Source: Lanius collurio
Taxonomy: Eukaryota > Chordata > Aves > Passeriformes > Laniidae
Length of the DNA stretch: 64,000 nt
Reading direction: 5' to 3'
Assembly: GCA_020086605.1 (NCBI GenBank)
Contig: JACBWW010000017.1
Location: forward strand, 19,125,806 to 19,189,805
Shown: positions 43,001 through 51,148 of the stretch, one piece after another
How positions within the stretch are numbered: position 1 is the stretch's first letter
How the letters are laid out: every line of letters starts with the position of its first letter
Translations under genes and position numbers: made by a program
The notes under the pieces: generated by a model
What the model was told of the DNA's origin: nothing
Database searches by the model: none
Seen by the model: the letters and a program-made list of their open reading frames with translations, nothing else

Positions 43001-46000
43001 ACTCTTTTCATCTAAGGATAACAGATGGCAGGAAAAGGAATACATATTCATGGGTTATGAAAAGGCACTTTATGGTTACCAACTAGGCTTTCCTTTTTTT
43101 CCCCCCTTATTTTTCAGCTGATTTCCTTAACTGATTTTTGTAGGCAAGTCATGGCATGGGATTATAAAGTATGTACATAAATGCTTTTAAAAAATTTCTA
43201 GCATTGTAACTCTTTAATAAAAATAATAATTTCAAGTTGAACTAGATAGAAAACTAATAACAACTAGATGTTCAACTAAAATGCCAAGTGGAAAAAATTA
43301 TTAGAGTAAGTACAAAAATAAGTTATTAGGATTCTAACTATAAGATGAATCATGGACCATATTGATCACTTAGTGAGTGAATTTCTCAGAATTTAAAAGA
43401 AATACTGAGAACATTTTTCTCTGTAGTTGAATATATAAAAAGAACATTACACTATATATGCTGTGCTTCACTCTGCAAAGCAGTTTAAGGAGGTGACTTG
43501 GTATTACTATCTCACATAGCAGGGGACAAAACTGAAGAAAGTAAGTCTATTATATTACTTACCCAGGATTGCCCTGGAAAACTTGGTAGAAAAACTAGAA
43601 TAGAGCACAGTTATATTACATATATGTGGTGGAGTTATTGGATAGTACCTTGACCATATATGCGTGATTGGAACAGTAGGGAAAATGCTGAAGTAATTTG
43701 CCAGCTGCTGTTGTGCTCCAATGCATTTTCCAGTTAGCTGAGCAGTGGCATCTCTCAGAAGATCCCCTGTGACTGTCAGTGTGCCCAGTTGTAAGAGGCC
43801 ACCTTACTTCTAAGGGATATCTCTAAGTTTGTCTTCAACTTCTCTTTATATAAGCATCAGTGGGGCCTGGGGAGATGTGAGGTGTGTGGAGGAGGAGGGT
43901 GCTCTGCATTGCTTTCCCTGTTGCCCGTCCCAGGTGACTCCTTCCAGCAGGCAAAGGTCAGGTCCAGGTCCTGTGCTTGGGTGAGCTCTGAGTAGTTTGA
44001 ACTGATGTGGGCTGGGCGGTGGGGATGAGGGAGCTGGAGGTAAACTCCTACCTGCTCCTTTTCAAGTGAGGGCTGCCATGCTGTTTCTATGAGACTGCCT
44101 TGAGTCCTGAGTTCCAGTGACAGCACTAATTAATAATTTAAATCCTTCATCTCTCATGAAAATCTTTGATCTTATGTTTTTTCAGCCCTAATAAATGTCA
44201 GCACTATGAATTATCTTTAATCCACTGGTTTCTACTAAAACAAGTTAATTTTGTCTAGGATGAGGTTAAAGGTGGTGGGATTCAAAAAAATTCAGTGCCT
44301 ATGTTAGGTCCCTTGAGAATTTACATGATAGCGCTTTAGCAGAACTGGGAGTGGCTTTTGCAAACTAGAAACATAAGTCCTTTTTAGTAAGAAAAATATA
44401 ATATAAACCATGTTTACACAGAACTGTCTTTTATGATAATGATTAAAAGAAGTGTTTCTCTCAATGTGGAATTAGCTATTCGTTGGTAGAATAATCAGAG
44501 GTGACTAAACCTACAGTGAATGTGCCTCTGTCAAGTTTCTTCAAAGGAAATTTCTGTCAGAGCCTGGTTTCATTAGGCCCCCACAGTTTGTTAGGAGTTT
44601 TAGGTGTCTGTTTATGACATTAATATCACTATAGAGTAGATCTAATCAGATATTCTTGAGGTTTGATCATCAATCTTAGAGCTTTTCCTCGAAATGAATT
44701 TTTAACAATTGAAAGTTACTTTCCTTCTTAAGAATTAGTTTCTTGAAATTTGTACCACATATTAAAGTATCACCCCAATACCATCTACTGATTTTTCTTT
44801 ACAGAAGTGTTCCCAAGCTTACCCCTTGCTCACATTATGAGCTCAGCCTCAACTCCAGACAGTGGTAAAACTCAGTATTAAATAAAGAGATTGAAATCAG
44901 AATTGGCAGATTTTATGTTAATTGACTCTTTTAAATGTGTATATTTAGAACATTTATTTAGTCTAAATATATCTGAAGAACTTGAGAAAATAGTGTTGTA
45001 CTCTTTTGTTCTCTATGTGGCATCATCAGCATTACCCCAGTGAAGCCAATTAAGTCATCAGTTACTTCATATTCATTAGTATTATATGTTCTTAATGATG
45101 CATTAAAGCATTAAATAATTTCTAATTGTCTCTACTTTCTCATAATAGTCATTTTTTGTAAATGTATTTATTTTGGTAGTGCTGATATATGCTGGTTTAG
45201 AAAATGCAGAATGACACATTATACTAGCATTTTTTGTAATATCTGGCTTATTTATATTTTTTATAATATGGATACTTGTACTTCATGCTGCATAAAGAAA
45301 CTTGGACTAATTTGTCTTTTGCCTATGTTGCACATATAATCAGAAATTTATTAGAAGAGATTATGTAATGTTAAAGTGATGAATTTCCATAAATCAGAAA
45401 ACTGTCCATCAGCTGCAGGTGTTTTGCTTAGAGTAAAGTAGTTTTGTGTGGTAATTAGAGAGGCTTTAGGACTTCTATACTTTCTCTGAAGGTTTCTAGA
45501 TGAGAAAGTGAGTTAGTTTTGAAGGGAGGATGGCTTAGAAAATAGGAGTTCTTTAGTCAGTATTGTCCTTAATAGAAACTAATGAGGCAGTTGACAGGAT
45601 GGGCATAAGATGGTAAGTGTAATCTTTGACCCAGTGAAGGGTATTGTTTTGAGAAGGAGTGAAACTGTTTGCTTTGGACAGTGAGTAATAGAGGTGGTTT
45701 AATGAATTCTAGATGTTAAAAGAGTCAGCACTGTTGCCTTTTCACTGTCTTACGAGACAGTCTGCTTGTCAGTTTTTTTACTTGTATTTGAAAATAATGA
45801 AAATACTGAGCATGCTTTGAAAGTTGTGGAAGATAAATGTGAAGTAATATCTGGAAAGAGTTCTGCTAACCTTATCTGATCACTTCTGAAGTCTGCAAAG
45901 GCAAGTATTGATAGGCTGCAGATGTAATTTTACCCAGGTTTCCTTTTTTCAGTGTTTCTAAGGAAATTGCCATATTATTTTGACATGACATCACAAGTTT

Positions 46001-46439
46001 CAGGGTGTAATTTCAAGACACATCCGGCGTGATCCCATGACACATTGCTTCTCAAAAGATGGACCCAGTTCTTATGTATTTTCTAGTGTTTTTTTCTTTT
46101 TTTCACGCCTTTATAATTATTTTAAAATATGATTTAATTCTCTTTGCAAGGGCGTCTTCTCTTATTTAAGCTCTCTAAGCAGTCTCATTGTAAAGTCCAG
46201 CAGAAATGAGAGCAAATACACAGCAGTGGCAGGAATGTATGGCAAGGATTTAGCAGGAGAAACCTATACCCTGAGGCAGCCCTTAGCTCATCTCTTCAGC
46301 ATCATCTAACTGCATCCTGTGATTGCATCAGTGGGAGGATAATTAAAGGATGTGAATACACACCCTATCTCTTTAATTGATATTTCATAATTTCTCGCAT
46401 CTCCAGTTTTATATGCTCCTGTTTATAGAAAATTAAATG

Positions 46440-46451
46440 AAAAAAAAAAAA
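46440..46451. repeat. Poly(A) run of 12
   Basis: A12 followed by TTTAATG, in a strongly AT-rich context. Confidence 0.85.
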
Positions 46452-46974
46452 TTTAATGACTGGGTAGTAAATGAGAATAAAGAGGCTGTTGTATTATGGA
46501 AATTATAGATTGATATATGGGGAGATAAATGATATTAAAGAGGAGAATGAAAGCCCAGAGGAACACTACTTGAGATTAGTTTGATTATTTTGATAGTACT
46601 AAGAGTTGCCATGTCTATCAAGATGAGGACAGGTACCAGTCACAAAGGGGCAATGTTAACTAAAGAGCACAGCTTACCTACTGTGTTTAATTGTGAATTC
46701 TTTGAAATTAGTTCCATGCTGCATGTTGTCTTTCTCTATCAAGAGACTCCATATCCCTGTTTCCTTAATACCTCTTTGATTTGCTTTTTTCCACTGTATT
46801 TTGCATTGCCTTCTCCGAACCCAGCATCTGTTCTGTTCCTTATCTGCAGAATGATATTCCTTTTCTTACTTAAATTTCTCCTGCAGTTATTTAATCTGTT
46901 GCAAAATATTCAAGTTGTCCAGATATCTAAGTAATATGTATATGATAGGTAGGTTGGTGTATTGACAGAGGAAT

Positions 46975-46998
46975 TGAAAACTACACATGTAGTTTTCA
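46975..46998. repeat. 11-bp inverted repeat with a 2-base centre
   Basis: TGAAAACTACA, then CA, then the exact reverse complement TGTAGTTTTCA. It lies about 230 bases before the LTR element but outside its target duplication, so it is not part of that element. Confidence 0.95.
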
Positions 46999-47228
46999 CA
47001 TATGAACTGCATGTCTGTCATCAAGTCCTTCTGCTTTTAATAAGGTTTATTCTCCTGTCTGAGCATGACACATGAAGTTACTTGTGGCAAGGCTTATCTT
47101 TTTCTGATGCAATAAGTCCTGTTTAAGTCCAAATAAAATAAATATGTAAGGTAACTATAAGGAGAAATCCAGGAGAGTTAAGCTGATAATTTTCTTTCAA
47201 CAGTAACTACTGGCCTGAGACTTGAACT

Positions 47229-47234
47229 GGTGAC
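47229..47234. repeat. 5' target-site duplication GGTGAC
   Basis: Six bases immediately before the 5' LTR, identical to the six bases after the 3' LTR. Six-base duplications are typical of alpha- and betaretrovirus-like (class II) elements. Confidence 0.93.
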
Positions 47235-47530
47235 TGTGGAGGTGCCTCTCCTGAAATCCCGGGGGGAGGGACCCTGCAGGGTACGGGTCTGCCTCTGTCC
47301 CTGCTCCCATGTCACGTGTGCCCCATACCTGTTCCTGGTTGGGTGGGTGTGTGTGCCCAGGGCCCAGGAGGAGAGAGCAGGGTCCCAGGAGAGGAGTCTG
47401 CTTGGGAACTCCAGTCATGCAGCTGGAAGAATAAAATCATCTCTGAACATCTACAAAATATCGCTTCATCTTTCCTTCCAAGTCCATCACTGTCTTATAT
47501 ATTGTTGTAAGGATTCCCTGCACAACAACA
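47235..47530 (+). repeat. 5' LTR, 296 bp
   Basis: Begins TG and ends CA. It matches the downstream LTR over its whole length and has 10 extra bases after the polyadenylation signal (around 47440-47450). It holds AATAAA at 47430-47435, which puts the U3/R part before it and R/U5 after it. No convincing TATA box is seen; the U3 is GC-rich. Confidence 0.93.
47430..47435 (+). terminator. LTR polyadenylation signal AATAAA
   Basis: Canonical hexamer in the 5' LTR, in the same orientation as CDK14 transcription. The equivalent in the 3' LTR is at 49637-49642. Confidence 0.7.
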
Positions 47531-47532
47531 AA

Positions 47533-47550
47533 TGGTGGAGAATGCTGGCA
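47533..47550 (+). other. Candidate primer-binding site
   Basis: Two bases after the 5' LTR, the sequence TGGTGGAGAATGCTGGCA begins with the TGG that pairs with a tRNA CCA end. The first nine bases, and then TGC, resemble the complement of a tRNA-Ala 3' end, but an extra base must be allowed. The primer identity is therefore uncertain. The position and the TGG start are what support the call. Confidence 0.55.
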
Positions 47551-47630
47551 AGTGATCCCTGGAGAAGATAATTCATGAGTAACTCTCGATATCTCTTCTT
47601 GCTTTCGTTTTGCTGTCCCATCTCTGAACA

Positions 47631-47955
47631 ATGGAGGACTCATGGAAGGACTCATGGCTGTCCAAACCACAAAGAGACATTTACCTTAAGCTAAAAAAGG
47701 TTCTGGAACAGCAATAAGTAGACTTTAGCTTAATTCAAGCTCAGAAAGAATTAAGACATTTTTTATCATGGCTGTTTAAAAACTTCTTCTATGTTTCTTG
47801 GGATTTGATTCTTACCAAGGACTTTTGGGAGAATGTTTGGACACAGTTAATTTCCGAATCAAAAAACATGCCGATGAAAGACTATTTCTGTGACTATTGC
47901 CTGATTTCAGAGACTGATAAGCAATATCAGCTGTATCCTGCTGTGGTTTCAGCAG
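47631..47955 (+). pseudogene. Gag matrix-like N-terminal remnant
   Basis: Frame starting at the ATG at 47631, about 100 bases after the 5' LTR, where an ERV gag gene should begin. It runs without frameshift to the TGA at 48030-48032, with one internal stop, TAA at 47715-47717 (codon 29). Codons 43-74 (about 47757-47852) form an aromatic segment with Trp at codons 47, 57, 66 and 70. It recalls the matrix region of betaretrovirus-type Gag proteins, where a Trp/Phe-rich helix pair occurs at a similar distance from the start. The homology is my judgement from pattern and position, not a search. No capsid or nucleocapsid follows; the frame passes directly into the CpG-rich insert. The 3' border is estimated from the change in composition at about 47955. 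Confidence 0.65.
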
Positions 47956-48735
47956 CAAACACGTGGTCGAGCAACACGCGCGTTGCAGCGGGCTCCTCCA
48001 CCACCCTGGAGACCGCGCGGCCCCGGCCGTGAGCGCCCAGTGCATTGCGGTCGGTGGCGAGGGAGCTGCTGCGCGTGGGAGAGCCAGTGAGGCCGGGCAC
48101 GGCGGGAGCAGAGCCAGCGGGGAGAGCGGAGGCAGCAGGAGTGGAGGCAGGAGCAGCGCGGCAGCGCAGGCCTGGTGGTGTTCGCCCTGAGGCAGCGGTG
48201 AGGGCGGCGGTGGCCGAGGCATGTCCTGGCGATGGACGACCTGCTCCGCATGGCAAGCGACGGTCCAAGCCCGAGCCCCACGGAGAGAAAGGCAGTGGCG
48301 AGTGTGGCAGTCGCTATGGCGACCACGGTGAGCCACGCCGAGCAGAGCCAGAGGGGTGTGGGGGTGAGAAGGAAACTGTGCTAGCCCACGGCCACACAGC
48401 CCACAGCAGCAGCAGCAGTGGCAGTGCCAGCGGTACAAAGCCGTGCACACGCGAACACCTCACAGGGCACAGCTGTGCAGCCGCGCAAACGCCCGGAAAG
48501 CGTGGAGCAGTCACACGGAGCTCCAGAGGAGGAGCGAGCATGGCACCAAACGGTGGTGCAGGGGGGGCTGGAGGTGGAGCAGTCAGCAGAGTCAGTGTGC
48601 AGCAGCACGGCCAGACCGGACCCGCTCGGCCCCACACGCGATCCCAAGGAGTAAAGACCCCGCGACAGGAACACGTTGGTGGCCCCAGCCCTGGCGGTCC
48701 CGGCTGTGGCAGCTCCGACGTGAGCGCGAGAAAAG
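47955..48735 (+). other. CpG-rich captured segment upstream of the cold-shock domain
   Basis: About 780 bases of strongly GC- and CpG-rich sequence inside an AT-rich intron, beginning abruptly after the Gag-like part and fading before the cold-shock domain. In the main frame it codes for a Gly/Ala/Arg/Pro/Ser-rich low-complexity chain with a short serine run from an (AGC)n tract near 48404-48418. It probably represents the 5' exon of the captured Y-box gene, whose N-terminal regions are low complexity and GC-rich in vertebrates, but no residue-level match is visible. Other frames on both strands are also open here (for example 47812-48450, minus), as expected from few stop triplets in GC-rich DNA. 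Confidence 0.55.
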
Positions 48736-49178
48736 CTGAAAGTGAAAGCAAGAACAAAGGAACTCGGAAAAATGAAAAGGTTATTGCAGCTAGGGTTTTT
48801 GGAACTGTAAAATGGTATAATGTAAAGAAAAATTATGGTTTCTTGTTGAAAAATGATACTGGAGAAAGTATTTTTGTCCATAAATCTGCTATTGTGAAAA
48901 ATAACCCCAAAAGTGATGTTCCAAGCTTAGAAGAAGGAGAAAGAGTAGAATTTAAAATTGTGCAAGGAAGGAAGGGCCCACAGGCCGCATGTGTTACAGG
49001 CCCTGGGGATGTCCCTGTGAAAGGCAGTAGATATGCTGGACAACATCCCCATAATCCCTGTCCTTTCCCTTATCCCACCTTCCCTTTTTATCCCATGTCT
49101 CTTTATCCCCCATATATGCCCAGCCCAAATTTCCCTTCTGGTTCCCCTCACAAAACCAGTCTTTTTCATTTGCCATGA
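48540..49178 (+). CDS. Y-box-type cold-shock domain ORF inside the LTR element
   Basis: ATG-started frame of 212 codons; the same frame is open further upstream to the TGA at 48030 (378 codons in total from 48045). Residues 1-70 are low complexity, 71-80 basic (KNKGTRKNEK), and about 80-156 form a cold-shock domain close to the Y-box proteins YBX1/2/3. Visible parts are VFGTVKWYNVKKNYGFLLKN, with the RNP1-type KNYGFL at 97-102, IFVH (RNP2) at 111-114, and AACVTGPGDVPVKGSRYAG. The VPVKGSRYA end is nearer to germline YBX2 than to YBX1 in my recollection. After the domain comes a short Pro/Tyr/Phe-rich tail ending at the TGA at 49176, not the alternating basic/acidic tail of Y-box proteins. Y-box proteins bind mRNA and single-stranded nucleic acid. 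Whether this copy is expressed is unknown. Confidence 0.75.
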   Translation: MAPNGGAGGAGGGAVSRVSVQQHGQTGPARPHTRSQGVKTPRQEHVGGPSPGGPGCGSSDVSARKAESESKNKGTRKNEKVIAARVFGTVKWYNVKKNYGFLLKNDTGESIFVHKSAIVKNNPKSDVPSLEEGERVEFKIVQGRKGPQAACVTGPGDVPVKGSRYAGQHPHNPCPFPYPTFPFYPMSLYPPYMPSPNFPSGSPHKTSLFHLP

Positions 49179-49447
49179 ATCCCTTTGCAATGCCAATGGG
49201 GGGGATGAAAAGGAGGGAGGGAAGAAATTAACCATCATTTTCTAAGATTCCAACAGGTACAAAAAGGAAAATCCCTTCCTCAGTTTCCATCTGAAGCATG
49301 CTCAAGTCCTGTCTCCCTTCTGATGCTCCAAAGAAAATCTGTTTGGACATTTGGGGACTCAAGATAGTGGCTTCCTTTCCTTTGAAATTGTTTTGTTGTT
49401 TATCCAACTGTTTTCCATGTTATTTTATTTAATAAGATAGGGTGAAT
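49179..49447 (+). other. Internal 3' leader of the LTR element
   Basis: Sequence from the Y-box stop codon to the 3' LTR. The first 50 bases include a purine-rich stretch at about 49199-49229. Immediately before the LTR the sequence AATAAGATAGGGTGAAT (49431-49447) is a weak polypurine-tract candidate. No env or other coding homology is seen. Confidence 0.5.
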
Positions 49448-49729
49448 TGTGGAGGTGCCTTCTCTTGAAATCCCGGGGGAGAGACCCTGCAGGGTACGGG
49501 TCTGTCCCTGTCCCTGTTCCTATGTCACATGTGCCCCATTCCTGTTCCTGGTTGAGTGGTGTGTGTGCCTGGGGTGGGAGGAGAGAGCAGGGTCCGAGGA
49601 GAGTCTGCTTGGGAACTCCAGTCATGCGGCTGGAGGAATAAAATCATCTACAAAATATTGCTTCATCTTTCCTTCCAAGTCCATCGCTGTCTTATATATT
49701 ATTGTAAGGATTCCCTAATTACAACAACA
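49448..49729 (+). repeat. 3' LTR, 282 bp
   Basis: Direct repeat of 47235-47530, TG to CA, with AATAAA at 49637-49642. By eye it differs from the 5' LTR at about 21 positions, mostly transitions, and by seven indels, the largest 10 bases. Confidence 0.93.
49637..49642 (+). terminator. 3' LTR polyadenylation signal AATAAA
   Basis: Canonical hexamer at the position matching 47430-47435. It would end the element's own transcript and is in sense with CDK14. Confidence 0.7.
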
Positions 49730-49735
49730 GGTGAC
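49730..49735. repeat. 3' target-site duplication GGTGAC
   Basis: Six bases after the CA end of the 3' LTR, identical to 47229-47234. The predicted empty site reads GAACTGGTGACAGCC. Confidence 0.93.
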
Positions 49736-50132
49736 AGCCTGAAATATTATGAATAATTAGAAGGTGATGAGTAAACCATGTTTTGATAACTAGGTTTTCT
49801 TAACTTGCTCAGTGTCATTGTGCAATGTTCTGTACAGGGTCAATGAGTTTTTGGTAATTATAAAAGAAGAATAATCAGAAGAAACAAGACAGTAGCCATC
49901 CGTCACTGAACTCATATAACTGCAAAAATTAAAAGCCTGAGGGGGAAGATGAATTCAGAGTTGGTGGTTGTCCATATCATCTTGCTTTGAAAATTTAATG
50001 CATCTTCTAGAGCCATCCCTCTTGTAGTTCAGTAGAGAATTGCCTCCATGACTACAGGAGTGTAGAGGCTCCAATGCATCCTTGACCTTTATGACTGTAA
50101 AGGCTAATTCTGCTTTTTACAGAAATAAATCT

Positions 50133-50187
50133 TAATAATAATAACAACAACAACAACAATACTAATGATACTAATACTAATATTAAT
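50133..50187. repeat. (TAA)n(CAA)n(CTAATA)n simple repeat
   Basis: Compound microsatellite of TAA, CAA and CTAATA-type units with single-base drift. Confidence 0.85.
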
Positions 50188-51068
50188 TGTATTATGCTTT
50201 TTTGGTAATTTATCCTCACCATTGCTTGTCATACATGGGGAGTCTGTTAAAGTTTCATAGTATGAGTTTCTTCTTGAAGACGGTAATGAACATCAGCTTC
50301 GTTCAGTTTTTGTGAGATTTTATTTGGATAAACTGAACCTATTGGATTTTTTTGCAAGGCCTGGAATGTAATTCATGTGTGGTGAAATTTTGAACACTAA
50401 AAGTGAAACAAGCCAAATAGATTTTACACTAAAATGACCTGTTTAGAAGTTTTGTCTCTTGGAGCACAAAATATTTTTAAATTTATAAATGAGTGTTATT
50501 ATAATATAAAAGTAGCCTGGGCCATGTAGTCAAGAATATGTCTCAGGAACAATCCTGCCCTAGCGGGATATGCCAGAATGGCCTAAAAATTATTTCTTTA
50601 CTCAAAATCTGTAGCTTTTTGAAGGCTATAATAATGTGTGTCATGCAGTGGGAAGGAGGTAATCAGTCTAAATACAGATATACTGCAAGTGAAGTGATTG
50701 ATGAAAATCATATTCCTTTTTTGTTTGAACAGAGTGATCAAATAACGAACAGATATTTTATAACCAAATTTTACAATGTGATAGTTCTTAACAAAACTTC
50801 AGTAACAAAGCTGTGGTAGAAAGGAAACAGACTGACTCACAGAAAACTGAGATCATTTCTTGGATTGCATCTGAGTGTGAAAATATAAAGTTGATATTAT
50901 GGAAGCTATGAAGTATTTCTTACAGTGCTATAAATGAATCACGGGCATTGACAGGAAAAAATTGAATAAGTACATGATAGGAAACAAGTTCTATAATGAG
51001 AAATACTGTTTCTGCTGTAATTTTGGTTTTTCTAAATTTCTCCTTCCCCACCCCTCTTTCCCTTTCAG

Positions 51069-51148
51069 GGTAAATGGAAAGCTGGTGGCATTGAAGGTCA
51101 TTAGATTACAAGAAGAGGAAGGAACCCCATTTACTGCAATCAGGGAAG
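51069..51148 (+). CDS. CDK14: CDK14 coding exon, ATP lysine and PFTAIRE helix
   Basis: Internal exon of 80 bases. It supplies the last base of the lysine codon split with the previous exon and ends with the first base of the next codon (Ala in mammals). The acceptor is CCCTTTCAG, the donor GTATGC. It encodes VNGKLVALKVI, then RLQEEEGTPFTAIRE, equal to about human residues 156-181. Lys164 in VALKVI is the ATP-anchoring lysine of subdomain II. PFTAIRE is the cyclin-contacting alpha-C helix that names the family, with its glutamate forming the salt bridge to the lysine. No change from mammalian CDK14 is evident. Skipping this exon would remove two essential kinase elements and shift the frame. 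Confidence 0.98.

Larger units (their letters stand above)
47235..49729 (+). mobile_element. Non-autonomous class II endogenous retrovirus carrying a Y-box domain
   Basis: Complete LTR-bounded insertion of 2,495 bp. Two direct LTRs begin TGTGGAGGTGCC and end ACAACAACA, and a perfect GGTGAC duplication flanks them, so both ends are original. The interior of about 1.9 kb starts with a primer-binding-like site two bases after the LTR. It then has a Gag matrix-like frame, a CpG-rich stretch, a cold-shock domain frame and a 3' leader into the second LTR. No protease, reverse transcriptase, integrase or envelope homology is visible, so mobilisation must have needed another element. LTR divergence (about 21 substitutions and 7 indels by eye in roughly 275 aligned columns) makes it an old insertion. 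It lies in sense orientation inside a CDK14 intron. Confidence 0.9.
37818..51068 (+). other. CDK14: CDK14 intron, 13,251 bp
   Basis: Intron between two certain exons: donor GTAAGT at 37818, acceptor TTTCAG at 51063-51068 after a long pyrimidine tract. It contains a CR1 tail (39890-40041), an A12 run (46440-46451), a 24-bp near-palindrome (46975-46998), the LTR element with a captured Y-box domain (47235-49729) and a trinucleotide-like repeat (50133-50187). The stretch 40042-46974 holds no recognisable gene or transposon. Confidence 0.9.

Noticed and set aside
47812..48450. 212-codon minus-strand open frame, and other antisense frames up to 48881
   Set aside because: They lie in the CpG-rich part of the LTR element, where stop triplets are rare on both strands. 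They show only low-complexity composition.
48045..48539. Start of the Y-box frame at 48045
   Set aside because: The triplet there is TTG, not a normal start in a vertebrate. The first ATG in this frame is 48540, and the natural start of the ancestral protein was more likely the Gag ATG at 47631.
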